Source: Ideonella sp. A 288
GTDB taxonomy: Bacteria; Pseudomonadota; Gammaproteobacteria; Burkholderiales; Burkholderiaceae_C
Length of the DNA: 47,962 bases
Assembly: GCF_002198735.1 (NCBI RefSeq)
Contig: NZ_MWLO01000160.1
Span: 1-47,962, forward strand
Reading direction: 5' to 3'
This document shows positions 8,360-16,768 of this stretch, in pieces (within the stretch, counting starts at the first letter, position 1; each line of letters starts with the position of its first letter). The position numbers were made by a program, and so were the translations under genes. The notes beneath the pieces are model-generated. The model was given only the letters and a program-made list of their open reading frames with translations. It had not been told where the DNA came from and made no database searches.

Positions 8360-8830
8360 TCAGGGGCCTGGCTGCCGCCGGAACATCCCCCAGCCCTGCA
8401 TCGAAAGCACGGCCTGGTCGTGCTGGTTGAACACCTCCCAGCGCGACTGCACCAGGCCCACGCCGGGCCGGCTGGCCATGGGGCGGGCGTCGAGCACCGT
8501 CAGGCGCACGCGCAGCGTGTCGCCGGGGCCCACGGGCTGAAGCCAGCGCAGCTGGTCCATGCCGGGGCTGCCGAGGCTGGCGCTGTCGAGCAGGTGGTCG
8601 TCGCAGATCATGCGCATGGCCATGGCGCAGGTGTGCCAGCCGCTGGCCGTCAGCCGGCCGAACAGCGAGGCCTCGGCGGCTGCGTCGTCGAGGTGGAAGG
8701 GCTGCGGGTCGAAGGCCGCGGCGAAGGCGATGGTGGCCTCGCGGGTGACCTCCGTGTGGCCGAACTCGCGCACCAGGCCGGGCGGGAAGTCTTCCCAGTG
8801 CAGGCGTGGCGTGGGGCTGTTGTCGCTCAT
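8360..8830 (-). CDS. MaoC-like hotdog-fold dehydratase
   Basis: The 156-residue protein matches the MaoC/(R)-specific enoyl-CoA hydratase family. The N-terminal block has FGHTEVTREATIAFAAAFDPQPFH (residues about 23-46, containing the hydratase D-x-x-P-x-H motif), then FGRLTASGWHTCAM and a closing VFNQHDQAVLSMQ strand. It may act on a short acyl-CoA. Its substrate is not evident, and no fatty-acid operon surrounds it. It converges with the TPR-like gene (28-base gap) and diverges from the NnrU-like gene. Confidence 0.85.
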   Translation of the reverse strand: MSDNSPTPRLHWEDFPPGLVREFGHTEVTREATIAFAAAFDPQPFHLDDAAAEASLFGRLTASGWHTCAMAMRMICDDHLLDSASLGSPGMDQLRWLQPVGPGDTLRVRLTVLDARPMASRPGVGLVQSRWEVFNQHDQAVLSMQGWGMFRRQPGP

Positions 8831-8899
8831 GGCGGACCAGCATAGCCGGTGGCGGCGAGAATCTTCTCCGATGCCACCGCGGCGAACGAGAGGAAGACA

Positions 8900-9487
8900 A
8901 TGAGCGTGTTGATCCTGGGCCTGGTGCTGTTCCTCGGCATGCATTCGGTGCGCATCGTGGCCGACGGCGCGCGCGGCCGCTTCATCGCGCAGCGCGGCGA
9001 AGGGGCGTGGAAGGGGCTCTACACCCTGGTCTCGATCGCGGGCTTCGCGCTGATCGTGTGGGGCTACGGCCAGGCGCGGCAGCAGCCGGTGGTGCTGTGG
9101 CCGTCGCCGGTGTGGGCGCGCCACCTGGCCAGCCTGCTGACGCTGGTGGCCTTCGTGCTGCTGGTGGCCGCCTACGTGCCGCGCAATGGCCTGAAGGCGC
9201 GGCTGCACCACCCGATGGTGTTGGGCGTCAAGGTGTGGGCACTGGCGCACCTGCTGGCCAACAACACGCTGGCAGACCTGCTGCTGTTCGGCGGTTTCCT
9301 GGTGTGGGCGGCACTGAGCTTCCGCGCCGCCCGCGGCCGCGACCGCACGGCGCAGACGGTCTACCCGGCCGGCACGCTGGCGGGCACCCTGATCACCGTG
9401 GTGGCGGGCGTGGTGGGCTGGGCGGTCTTTGCGTTCTGGGCCCACCGCGCCTGGATCGGCGTGCGGCCGTTCGGTGGCGCGGCCTGA
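8900..9487 (+). CDS. NnrU family integral membrane protein
   Basis: The 195-residue protein has five or six hydrophobic segments and the NnrU pattern: HSVRIVADGARGRF near 15-28, LYTLVSIAGFALIVWGYG near 42-59, HHPMVLGVKVWALAHLLANNT near 107-127, and a C-terminal transmembrane helix. NnrU proteins were first noted beside denitrification genes and resemble methyltransferase-like isoprenoid-modifying membrane proteins. Their biochemical role is uncertain. No nitrite or nitric oxide reductase gene is in this window. GAGAGGAAG lies six bases before the ATG. Confidence 0.85.
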   Translation: MSVLILGLVLFLGMHSVRIVADGARGRFIAQRGEGAWKGLYTLVSIAGFALIVWGYGQARQQPVVLWPSPVWARHLASLLTLVAFVLLVAAYVPRNGLKARLHHPMVLGVKVWALAHLLANNTLADLLLFGGFLVWAALSFRAARGRDRTAQTVYPAGTLAGTLITVVAGVVGWAVFAFWAHRAWIGVRPFGGAA

Positions 9488-9520
9488 GCGCCGCTGCCTG
9501 AGCGCCCCCGAACGGGCGGC

Positions 9521-10258
9521 TCACGAACGGTCGGGGGCGGGCGATCCGGCCTGCGGCTCGGCGCCCGGCAGCGGCTCGATGAGCTGCGGGCCCTGGGCGC
9601 TGGAGCGGCCGACGGCGCGGTCCACCGGCCAGGCCTGCATCTGGCCGTCGGGCAGGCCCTGCATCAACGGCGGCAGTGCGGCCGGGTCCTGCTGTCCGCG
9701 CGACAGCCAGGCGGCCCAGTGCTCTGGTGGCACCATCACCGGCATGCGGTCGTGGATGGGCGACATCACCGCGTTGGGCGCGGTGGTGACGACGCAGCAG
9801 GTGAGCAGCCAGGGTGTGTCCTCGGCCGCGTCCTTCGGGCGCCAGGCTTCGAACAGGCCGGCCATCGGGAAGAAGGGCGCGCCGCGCGGGCTGATGTACC
9901 AGGGCTGCTTGAGGGGCTTGGCGCCGACCGGCGCCACGGCCTGCCACTCGTAGAAGCCGCTGGCCGGCAGCAGGCAGCGGCGGCGCCGCACGGCCTGGCG
10001 GAACGAGGGCTTGTCGGCCATGCCCTCGCTGCGGGCATTGTTGAGCTTGGCGCCGATCGACGGGTCGGCGGCCCAGTGCGGCACCAGGCCCCAGCGCATC
10101 AGCTCGCCGACGCGCTCGCCGGCCTTGCTCTCGTAGACCACCGGCACCAGCGCCTGCGGGGCCAGGTTCCAGTGCCGGTCGAAGGGCTGGATGCGCGTGA
10201 GGCTGAAGCCCGAGACCAGGGTCTCGGGGTCATAGGCCACGACATAACGACCGCACAT
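9521..10258 (-). CDS. yedK: SRAP domain DNA-protein crosslink protein YedK/HMCES
   Basis: YedK forms a covalent thiazolidine link with abasic sites in single-stranded DNA through the cysteine exposed after Met removal. The 245-residue protein starts MCGRY, so the catalytic Cys2 is present. The other conserved residues are also visible: Asn in NARSE (about 72), Glu in SGFYEW (about 104) and His in PIHDRMP (about 165). The C-terminal 35 residues are Pro/Gly-rich and beyond the usual fold. The gene is alone, converging with the NnrU-like gene. Confidence 0.93.
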   Translation of the reverse strand: MCGRYVVAYDPETLVSGFSLTRIQPFDRHWNLAPQALVPVVYESKAGERVGELMRWGLVPHWAADPSIGAKLNNARSEGMADKPSFRQAVRRRRCLLPASGFYEWQAVAPVGAKPLKQPWYISPRGAPFFPMAGLFEAWRPKDAAEDTPWLLTCCVVTTAPNAVMSPIHDRMPVMVPPEHWAAWLSRGQQDPAALPPLMQGLPDGQMQAWPVDRAVGRSSAQGPQLIEPLPGAEPQAGSPAPDRS

Positions 10259-10304
10259 GGCGGCATCGTCGCACAGCGACGCGGCCGCGTCGCCGGGGCG
10301 GCTG

Positions 10305-12371
10305 TCAGAAGGTCACGCGCACCCCCGCACCCAGGGCCCGGCCGCCCAGCGGCGACAGCTCGCGCGCGGTGCGCAAGGCCGTGGCGTTGTAGGCCAGCGT
10401 GTCGCCCAGGTTGTCCAGCCTGACGTACCACAGCGCCGTGCCGACCGGCAGGCGCTGCTGCCAGCTGGCGCGCAGGTGCAGCAGCGTGTGGCCGGCGGTG
10501 GACACGTCGGTGTCGGGCACGCGGCGCTGGGCGGCGGCGTGGGTGAGCTGCAGGCCCACCTGCCAGGCGCCCTGCGCGGCGTCGAGCGCCAGCTGCACCC
10601 GCACCGGCGCCAGGCGCGGCAGCGGTTCGCCGGTGGCGCGGTTGGTGCCGCGCACCAGGTCGAGGCCGGCACTGGCGTCCAGCGTCCAGGGCCGCTCGGC
10701 CAGCCGCAGCCGGCCTTCGAGCTCCAGGCCGTGCAGGCGCGCCGGCACGCCGATGAAGGCGTATTCGGGCACCGCGTCGAGGCCGCCGTCCTCGTTCGGC
10801 ACCTCGATGTCGCGGCCGGTCGCGTCCAGGGCCAGGTAGTTGGCGAAGCGCGTCGCGAACACGTTGGCCTTGAACTGCGCCGCGCCCTGCTGCCACTGCA
10901 GGCCCAGGTCGAGGTGGCGGCTGCGCTCCTTGTCCAGGCCGGGGTCGCCGCGCTCGTAGGCGCCGGTGGCCACGTGCACGCCATTGGCGTAGAGCTCGTA
11001 GTAGGCCGGCGCGCGCTCGGTGTGGCCGGCCGTGGCGCTGGCGCGCCAGCCGCCGGCCAGCGGCCATTGCGCACCGAACGACAGGCTGCGCGGTGCGAAG
11101 CGGCGCTCGTGGGCGCTGCCGAAGCGGGGCCCATCGGGCAACTCGGCGTCGGCAGCGTCGCCCTCGGACGCCACCCGCGCGCGCTCCACCCGCAGGCCGG
11201 CGCTCAGGCGCAGCGGGCCGGCCGACCACTCCTCGATCGCGAACAGCGCCTGGCTGCGCGTGCGGGTGGCGGGCACGAAGGCCTCCTCGCCGAGGGCCGA
11301 GAAGTCGAGCTGCTCGGCCTGCAGGCCGACCATGCCCTGCAGCGGGCCGATCGGGGCATGGCGGGCCTGCAGGCGCAGCTCGCGGCCGGTGCTGCGGAAG
11401 GTGGTGCCGACCTCGCCGGTGCCTTCGACCTCTTCGTGGCGGTAGCGCGTGTGGCTGGCCTGGAACTCCACCTGCTCGAACGGCCCGGCCAGGCGGCGTC
11501 GCTCACCGGCCAACTGCACCCGTTCGCGGCGCATGCGGATGCTCACGTCGGGTTCGACCGTGACGCCGTAGTCGTTGCGGTGGCTGTCGACGGCGGCCCC
11601 GACGAAGCCATCGGCATCGGCCCAGCCGAGGCCCAGCGCACCGGCGCGGCTGCGGCCGGCGCTGTTGACCACGCGGGTGCTGTCGGGCAGGGCCTCGCCG
11701 TCGGCCTGCGGGGTGAAGCGCGGCACGCGCAGGTCGTCGCTACGGCGGCCGGCCACGTCGGCGTGCCAGTTCAGGCCGCCGGCGCCACCTTCCACCACCG
11801 CGGCGGCGGCCCGCTCGGCCGCGGCACCGCCCAGGCGCACTTCGGCACGGCCCCCCACGCGGTCGAGGGCGAAGCGCGGGATGCGGTTGTCCAGCGTGTT
11901 GACCACGCCGCCGGTGGCGTTGCCGCCGTACAGCAGCGCGGCTGGGCCGCGCAGCACCTCGATGCGCTCGGCCACCAGGGGGTCGAGCGCCACCGCGTGG
12001 TCGAAGCTCAGGTTCGACGCGTCGGCCGAGGCGCCGCCGTTGTCGAGCAGGCGGATGCGGTCGCCGTCCAGGCCGCGGATGACCGGCCGGCTGCTCTGCG
12101 GGCCGAAACCGGTGGCGCTGACGCCGGGCAGGCCGGCCAGCGTGTCGCCGAGCGTGCCGCCGCGGCGCAGCACCAGCTCGGGGCCGGTGAGCACGCTGGT
12201 GGGTTGGGTCAGCACGTCGCGGCCCAGCGGGTTGCCGGTGATGACGACGCTCTGGGGCGGAGGTGCGTCGGCCGCGTGGGCCGGCGAGACGGCGTGGAGC
12301 AGGACGAGGGCGACGGCGCAGGCCACCGGGGAGCGGCGCAGCGCCGCCCGGATCGGGAAAGGATGGGGCAT
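10305..12371 (-). CDS. TonB-dependent outer membrane receptor (ZnuD-like)
   Basis: The 688-residue protein has a signal peptide (about 1-34, ending PAHAAD), a plug domain (residues about 40-150, with VVITGNPLGRDVL at the front, then GVSATGFGPQSSRPVIRGLDG and IEVLRGPAALLYGGNATGGVVN) and a beta-barrel ending in the terminal aromatic TF. It should import a metal or metal chelate using TonB energy. The closest described group, from the plug and barrel style, is ZnuD-like zinc receptors. Its long histidine-rich loops are not obvious here, so the metal is inferred from context. AGGAA lies eight bases before the ATG. It follows a His/Cys-bearing membrane protein gene transcribed in the same direction. 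Confidence 0.88.
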   Translation of the reverse strand: MPHPFPIRAALRRSPVACAVALVLLHAVSPAHAADAPPPQSVVITGNPLGRDVLTQPTSVLTGPELVLRRGGTLGDTLAGLPGVSATGFGPQSSRPVIRGLDGDRIRLLDNGGASADASNLSFDHAVALDPLVAERIEVLRGPAALLYGGNATGGVVNTLDNRIPRFALDRVGGRAEVRLGGAAAERAAAAVVEGGAGGLNWHADVAGRRSDDLRVPRFTPQADGEALPDSTRVVNSAGRSRAGALGLGWADADGFVGAAVDSHRNDYGVTVEPDVSIRMRRERVQLAGERRRLAGPFEQVEFQASHTRYRHEEVEGTGEVGTTFRSTGRELRLQARHAPIGPLQGMVGLQAEQLDFSALGEEAFVPATRTRSQALFAIEEWSAGPLRLSAGLRVERARVASEGDAADAELPDGPRFGSAHERRFAPRSLSFGAQWPLAGGWRASATAGHTERAPAYYELYANGVHVATGAYERGDPGLDKERSRHLDLGLQWQQGAAQFKANVFATRFANYLALDATGRDIEVPNEDGGLDAVPEYAFIGVPARLHGLELEGRLRLAERPWTLDASAGLDLVRGTNRATGEPLPRLAPVRVQLALDAAQGAWQVGLQLTHAAAQRRVPDTDVSTAGHTLLHLRASWQQRLPVGTALWYVRLDNLGDTLAYNATALRTARELSPLGGRALGAGVRVTF

Positions 12372-12450
12372 GGGGCAATTCCTGTGGAAAACACGGCAAT
12401 GGGCCTGCCGGTCCGGCACGGGGCCGGGCCGGTGAGGCCAGCGGGTGGAT

Positions 12451-12846
12451 TCAGCGCAGGAAGGCGGGCGGTCCGCGGGCCGACGGCCCCTGGTGGGGCG
12501 TGGCGCGGGCGGCCCAGGCGGCGGACCGGGGCGGGGCCTGGTCGCCGGTCGGGGCAAGGGCGATGGCCAGGGCGGCCGGCAGTGCAAACGCCAGCGCGGC
12601 GTGGGCCAGGCACAGGCCGCAGGCGTGTGCGGCGTGGGGGTCGCCGTCGTGATCGTCCGAGGCGGTGTCGGACGGCACGCCCGCCGTGCTCGACACCGTC
12701 CCCGGAAGGCCCTCGCTTGCCAGGTGCGTCAGGCCATGCTGCAGCCCGAGCTGCTGCATGAGCAGCAGCACCAGCGCCAGCAGCGCGACCAGAAAGACCT
12801 GGTGGCCGGGGCGCGGGCGACGGTGGGCGGGGCGCGGGGTCGTCAC
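12451..12846 (-). CDS. Small DUF2946-like membrane protein with His/Cys cluster
   Basis: The predicted 131-residue product (GTG start at 12846) has a basic front, a transmembrane segment near residues 17-33 (VFLVALLALVLLLMQQLGL), a Asp/His-rich loop (DDHDGDPHAAHACGLC near 75-90) and a second hydrophobic segment. The C-x-x-C next to histidines looks like a metal site. Small DUF2946-type proteins with this plan are often found beside TonB receptors and metal transport genes. The family call is by pattern and is not certain. The start is uncertain: no good ribosome-binding site precedes GTG, and an ATG lies near 12943. It ends 79 bases before the receptor. Confidence 0.62.
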   Translation of the reverse strand: MTTPRPAHRRPRPGHQVFLVALLALVLLLMQQLGLQHGLTHLASEGLPGTVSSTAGVPSDTASDDHDGDPHAAHACGLCLAHAALAFALPAALAIALAPTGDQAPPRSAAWAARATPHQGPSARGPPAFLR

Positions 12847-12989
12847 GCCGGGAAGTATGGCAGCGTGGCCGCGGGGGGCCCCCTTCCGGGGGGAGCCGGG
12901 TCCCCACCCCGGGCGATGGTGCGCGCCCCGGGTGCGGCCGATCATGCCGACACCGGCCCGCGGGGGGTCGGCCCGCAACGGAGACGACG

Positions 12990-13223
12990 ATGGCAAGCTG
13001 GTGGCACGCACGAACTCAATCGGCCGGATCGCTGGACCGCGACAGCCGCCTGCCGGCCCCGGCGGGCCACGATGCCTTGGCGGCACCGGCCGCGGGCGGC
13101 TGGCACGAGTCGAGCTGGGACCTGATGCGCGGCCTGTCGGTGATCGAGGGGCCGCTGCCCGACGACCTGCCGCTGGTGTGGCTGGGCGGGTTCGCCGAGG
13201 GTCAGCGCGCCGGCGCGGTGTAG
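12990..13223 (+). CDS. Small hypothetical protein
   Basis: A 77-residue frame starts at ATG 12990, with GGAGA six bases upstream. It is Trp- and Ala-rich (MASWWHART at the front, GWHESSWDL near 37-45, PLVWLGGFAEG near 61-71) and has no membrane segment or catalytic motif. It reads opposite to its neighbours, and its last 22 bases overlap the end of the DUF3299 gene. I do not recognise a family. The frame has a good start signal and balanced composition, so it is probably real. Confidence 0.55.
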   Translation: MASWWHARTQSAGSLDRDSRLPAPAGHDALAAPAAGGWHESSWDLMRGLSVIEGPLPDDLPLVWLGGFAEGQRAGAV

Positions 13224-13792
13224 CGGTCGACCAGCGCGGCCTCGATGCGGTAGCCGCTGGTGCCCATCGGCGAGCCGGCGCGCGCGGTGCGCAGCGTGCC
13301 GCGCACCCACACCGTGTCCATCGCGCGGTAGCCCTGCAGCGGCTTGGTCGGCACGACCATGACGATCTGGTTGGCCGGCGGCGGTGGCGTGTGGATGCAG
13401 GCACCGAAGTAGGGCACCAGCAGGAACTCGCTGAGGCCGGCCTTGGTCTCGTCCAGCGGCACCAGGTAGCCGGGCAGCTTGATCGAGGCACCGTCCAGCG
13501 CGGCCACGGTGGGCGCGTTGTCCCAGGCTTCGCGCAGCTTGTTCAGCATGTCCTGCGCCTTGGGGTCGCCGTCGTTGAGCAGGCCGATGTTGCCGCCGCC
13601 GGGCAGGTCTTTCATCGGGTCCCAGTTCTTGGGCACGAGGTCGTCCCACTTGATCTCGACGTGCGTGCCGGCGGCCGGCTTGGCGCCGGCCTGGGCCAGG
13701 GCCAGCCCTGGGGCCAGCAGGGCGGACGACAGGGCACCCAGCGCCAGGGTGAGGCAGCTGCGGCGGTCGAGGCGGGGGGTGGGGCGTGTCAT
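13202..13792 (-). CDS. DUF3299 periplasmic protein
   Basis: The 196-residue protein has a Tat-like or Sec leader (RLDRRSCLTLALGALSSALLA, about 7-27) and a DUF3299 core: IKWDDLVPKNWDP near 45, KLPGYLVPLD, then FLLVPYFGACIHTPPPP, whose cysteine and histidine are conserved in the family. DUF3299 proteins occur next to FtsX/MacB-like ABC transporters and DUF2796 zinc-binding proteins in zinc-starvation regulons of gammaproteobacteria. Here it follows the ABC pair on the same strand with an 81-base gap that holds a GC-rich repeat. ATG 13792 is preferred to an in-frame TTG at 13801. Confidence 0.85.
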   Translation of the reverse strand: MTRPTPRLDRRSCLTLALGALSSALLAPGLALAQAGAKPAAGTHVEIKWDDLVPKNWDPMKDLPGGGNIGLLNDGDPKAQDMLNKLREAWDNAPTVAALDGASIKLPGYLVPLDETKAGLSEFLLVPYFGACIHTPPPPANQIVMVVPTKPLQGYRAMDTVWVRGTLRTARAGSPMGTSGYRIEAALVDRYTAPAR

Positions 13793-13829
13793 GGCTCTCA
13801 AGAGTATGTGGCTCTGCCACTTGGCTTGA

Positions 13830-13871
13830 CCCCCTCGGGGGGCGGGTTGGGCGCAGCCCGGCCCTGGGGGT
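13830..13871. repeat. GC-rich intergenic repeat, copy 2
   Basis: The element begins CCCCCTCGGGGGGC and ends CTGGGGGT, matching the outline of the copy at 2203-2241 although the middle differs. It lies between the permease stop and the DUF3299 start, so transcripts from the ABC genes must pass through it to reach DUF3299. Confidence 0.5.
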
Positions 13872-13873
13872 GG

Positions 13874-15136
13874 TCAGATTCTCGGCGACAAACCGTCGGC
13901 CAGCGAGAGCCGGTAGGCGCGCCAGCCCGGCACCAGGCTGGCCAGCCAGCCACCGGCCAGCAGCGCGCCGATCAGCCGCCACTCGGCCACCGAGGGCAGC
14001 CCGGTGCTGAGGGCGATGCCGAAACGCGCCTGCACCCAGTCGGCACCGAGCAGCAGCGCCAGCGCGCCGGCGGCGATGCCCAGCAGCACGCCACCGAGGG
14101 TGACCAGCGCGCCTTCCAGGGCCAGCAGCAGCAGCACCTGGCGCGGCCCGGCGCCCACGGCGCGCAGGATGGCCAGCTCGCGGCGGCGCTCGTTCAGGCC
14201 GGCCAGGATCACCGCCACCAGGCCGGCCAGGCTGACCACCGACACCAGCGCGCTCACGGCCAGCAGGCCGCGCTCGCCGACGCCAACCACCTCCCACAGC
14301 TCGTCCAGGGCCACGCCGGGCAGGATGGCCAGCAGCGGTTCGTCGCGGAAGGCGGCCACGTCGCGCTGCAGCGCAAACACTGCGGTGCGGCTCTTCAGTC
14401 CGACGAGCATGGCGGTGATGTTGCGCGGCGTCAGGTCGCGCTGCGCGGCCTGCTCGGCGCTGAGCTTCTGGCCGGGGATCGGTGCGCCGGCCATCCAGTC
14501 GAGGTGGATGGCCTCCAGCCCCTGCAGGCCGATGTGCACCGTGCGGTCGACCGGCGTGCCGGTGGGCGCCAGGATGCCGACCACGGTGAAGGGCTTGTCG
14601 GCGTGGTCGTTGGCGGCGAAGGCGCCGTCGCCGTGGCTCAGCACGATCTTCCGGCCCAGCGTGTAGCCCAGGCGCTGCGCGACCTCGGCGCCGAGCACCG
14701 CATCGAACACGCCCGAGAAGGGCTGGCCCTGCGCCATCCGCAGGGGCTCGCGCGCGCCGTGGCGGAAGTGCACGAAGTAGTCGCCGGTGGTGCCCATCAC
14801 CGCGAAGCCGCGGTGGCTGTCGCCCAGCGACAGCGGCACCGTCCAGGCCACCGCCCGGTGCTGCGCCAGCGCCTGCGCGCTGGTCCAGCGGATGTTGTTG
14901 GTGGCGTTGCCGATGCGGAACACCGAGTACAGCAGCAGTTGCACCGGCCCCGTACGGGCGCCGACGATCAGGTCGGTGCCGGACACCGCCTGCGAAAAGT
15001 TGTCGCGCACGTCCTGCCGCAGGCGTTCGATGCCCAGCAGCAGCAGCGTCGACAGCCCGATCGACAGCGCCACCAGCGCCAGCACGAAGCGGCGGTTCCT
15101 GGCGCTGCGCAGCGCCAGGGCCAGCAGCGCCTTCAC
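13874..15136 (-). CDS. FtsX/MacB-like ABC transporter permease
   Basis: The protein of about 420 residues has one N-terminal transmembrane helix (about 18-38), a large periplasmic domain of roughly 230 residues (with SGTDLIVGARTGPVQLLLY at its start) and three C-terminal helices around ELAILRAVGAGPRQVLLLL. This is the type VII (MacB/LolC) layout, used for mechanotransmission or extraction of periplasmic or lipid-linked cargo rather than uptake through the bilayer. The start is GTG 15136, with AGGGG upstream. GTG 15163 in frame is possible. It lies 43 bases after the ATPase gene. Homologous gene sets are Zur-regulated in Pseudomonas (PA4063-PA4066 type). Confidence 0.86.
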   Translation of the reverse strand: MKALLALALRSARNRRFVLALVALSIGLSTLLLLGIERLRQDVRDNFSQAVSGTDLIVGARTGPVQLLLYSVFRIGNATNNIRWTSAQALAQHRAVAWTVPLSLGDSHRGFAVMGTTGDYFVHFRHGAREPLRMAQGQPFSGVFDAVLGAEVAQRLGYTLGRKIVLSHGDGAFAANDHADKPFTVVGILAPTGTPVDRTVHIGLQGLEAIHLDWMAGAPIPGQKLSAEQAAQRDLTPRNITAMLVGLKSRTAVFALQRDVAAFRDEPLLAILPGVALDELWEVVGVGERGLLAVSALVSVVSLAGLVAVILAGLNERRRELAILRAVGAGPRQVLLLLALEGALVTLGGVLLGIAAGALALLLGADWVQARFGIALSTGLPSVAEWRLIGALLAGGWLASLVPGWRAYRLSLADGLSPRI

Positions 15137-15179
15137 CGGCGCACCCCTGTGCCTCGCGCCCACACGCCGGGCAACACGG

Positions 15180-15881
15180 TCATGCCACCACCGCCGCCCG
15201 GTTGAGCGTGGGCAGGTCGACCACGCGCTCGAAGCGCTCGGCCAGCCGCGCGTCGTGGCTGACGAAGACCAGCGTGCTGCCGGCTTCGGCGCAGGCGCCG
15301 AGCAGCAGGTCCATGAAGGCTTCGCGCAGCGGCTCGTCGAGCGCCGAGGTGGGCTCGTCGGCGATGACGATCTCGGGCTGGCCGATCAGGGCGCGCGCCG
15401 CGGCCACGCGCTGTTGCTGGCCGATCGACAACTCGCCGGCGCTGCGGCGCCAGTGGCGCTCGGGCAGGCCGGTGCGGGACAGCAGCGATTCGGCGGCGCC
15501 GGCCGCCGTGCGCGCGGCGCGGCGCGGCGAGAAGCGACAGGGCAATCGCACGTTGTCCAGCACCGACAGGTAGGGCAGCAGGTTGAACTGCTGGAAGATG
15601 TAGCCCAGGTGGTCGGCGCGGAAGCGGTCGCGCCGCGACGGCGACAGCGCCGACCACGACTGGCCCAGCGCCTGCACCTGGCCGTCGCGCGCCACCAGCA
15701 CGCCGGCCAGCAGCGACAGCAGCGTGCTCTTGCCGCAACCGCTGGGCCCGCGCACGAACAGTGTCTGGCCGCGCGGCACCTGCAGGGCCTCGATGTCCAG
15801 CACCTCGTGGTCGGTGCCAGGCCAGCGGAAGCGCAGGCCGTTCAGCGCCAGGGCGAGGCCGGGGTCGGAGGTCGTGCTCAT
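15180..15881 (-). CDS. ABC transporter ATP-binding protein (LolD/MacB-like)
   Basis: The 233-residue ATPase shows Walker A GPSGCGKST near residues 39-47, a Q-loop in YIFQQFN, an LSIGQQQR signature, Walker B IVIADEPTSALD and the switch histidine in FVSHD. It pairs with the permease immediately downstream to form one type VII ABC machine. It is the first gene of the leftward set. The 204-base region upstream is shared with a rightward small gene and holds no recognisable Zur box. Confidence 0.92.
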   Translation of the reverse strand: MSTTSDPGLALALNGLRFRWPGTDHEVLDIEALQVPRGQTLFVRGPSGCGKSTLLSLLAGVLVARDGQVQALGQSWSALSPSRRDRFRADHLGYIFQQFNLLPYLSVLDNVRLPCRFSPRRAARTAAGAAESLLSRTGLPERHWRRSAGELSIGQQQRVAAARALIGQPEIVIADEPTSALDEPLREAFMDLLLGACAEAGSTLVFVSHDARLAERFERVVDLPTLNRAAVVA

Positions 15882-16085
15882 CGGTGGCTGGGTGTGGGCA
15901 AGGAGCGCGCGGCGTTGGCTGCAAGGCGCCGGCAGCTTAGCAGCGCCCTCGGCGTCTGCCGTTCATCGGCCGTTGCCACGGTTCGTCGCGCACGGCCGCG
16001 GCTTCGTCGCAATCCGCTCGCCGGGCCCGGCGGCGGTGCCTAGAGTGCACCCATCGACCACCCCACCCGCCACCAGGAGCCCACC

Positions 16086-16238
16086 ATGTCCACCGTCCGC
16101 ACCGCCCAGCAAGCCGTCTCGTTCGCCCTCGCGGCCATCGTCACGTTCAGCGTGATGCTGGGCTTGAACGGCCTGGCTTCGCCCGACAGCGCCGCGGTGA
16201 CGGAACTGGTGGCCGCCGCCTCGGCTCCCAAGGCCTGA
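16086..16238 (+). CDS. Small single-pass membrane protein, 50 residues
   Basis: ATG at 16086 follows AGGAGCCC by about five bases and opens a 50-residue frame. The product has an amphipathic start (MSTVRTAQQAV), one hydrophobic segment (SFALAAIVTFSVMLGLNGLA, about 12-31) and an Ala-rich tail. TAGAGT at about 16040 could serve as a -10 element. A strong terminator follows 84 bases after the stop, so this small gene is a complete monocistronic unit. I know of no named family, and the function is unknown. Confidence 0.68.
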   Translation: MSTVRTAQQAVSFALAAIVTFSVMLGLNGLASPDSAAVTELVAAASAPKA

Positions 16239-16321
16239 GCGGTCGGACGCGCCGCTGGCGCATCGCCGGTTTCACCCGCCCCTGCCTCCTCTGAACCGTC
16301 CTGACGCGCAGGGGTCTTTGC

Positions 16322-16354
16322 AGCCCGCCGGCCTGTGGCCGAGCGGGCTTTTTT
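16322..16354 (+). terminator. Strong Rho-independent terminator
   Basis: AGCCCGC plus CGGCC pair with GGCCG plus GCGGGCT around a TGT loop, giving a twelve-base stem with one bulged A, followed by six T residues. It ends the small membrane protein transcript before the DUF427 gene. Confidence 0.9.
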
Positions 16355-16406
16355 CCATCGCGGCCCGACGCAGGTACGATGCCTGACAGCACAGCAGGAG
16401 CCTGCC

Positions 16407-16685
16407 ATGAAAGCCATCTGGAACGGCGCGGTCATCGCCGAGAGCGACGACACGGTGGTGGTTGAAGGCAACCACTACTTTCCCGAATCGTCGCTGAACC
16501 GCCAGTACCTCACCTTCAGCAACCACCGCACCAGCTGCGTGTGGAAGGGCCAGGCGCATTACCACAGCCTGTTCGTCAACGGCGAGATGAACCCCGACGC
16601 CGTCTGGTACTACCCCGAACCCAGCGAGGCCGCGGCGCAGATCAAGGGCCGCGTCGCCTTCTGGAAGGGCGTGCAGGTGGTGTGA
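16407..16685 (+). CDS. DUF427 domain protein
   Basis: The 92-residue protein is a complete DUF427 (PF04248) domain: MKAIWNGAVIAES at the start, VVVEGNHYFPESSL near 17-30, then SNHRTSCVWKGQAHYHSL near 38-55 and AVWYYPEPSEAA near 65-76. The fold is small and mostly beta. No enzymatic role is established. AGCAGGAG lies five bases before ATG. It stands alone just after a terminator. Confidence 0.9.
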   Translation: MKAIWNGAVIAESDDTVVVEGNHYFPESSLNRQYLTFSNHRTSCVWKGQAHYHSLFVNGEMNPDAVWYYPEPSEAAAQIKGRVAFWKGVQVV

Positions 16686-16768
16686 GCCACGGCGCGGCGC
16701 CCTCGGGCGCGGGCCGCACGCCGAAGGCCGCGCGCACGGTGGCGCCTCGCCTGAAGGCCGGGTCGGGC

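Noticed and set aside
10257-12761. 834-codon plus-strand frame opposite the TonB receptor
   Set aside because: Composition is typical of an antisense shadow, and the receptor on the other strand has clear plug and barrel motifs.
15882-16085. Zur box before the ABC genes
   Set aside because: Zinc-uptake regulator sites are AT-rich dyads. None is present in this GC-rich stretch, so zinc control is an inference from gene content only.
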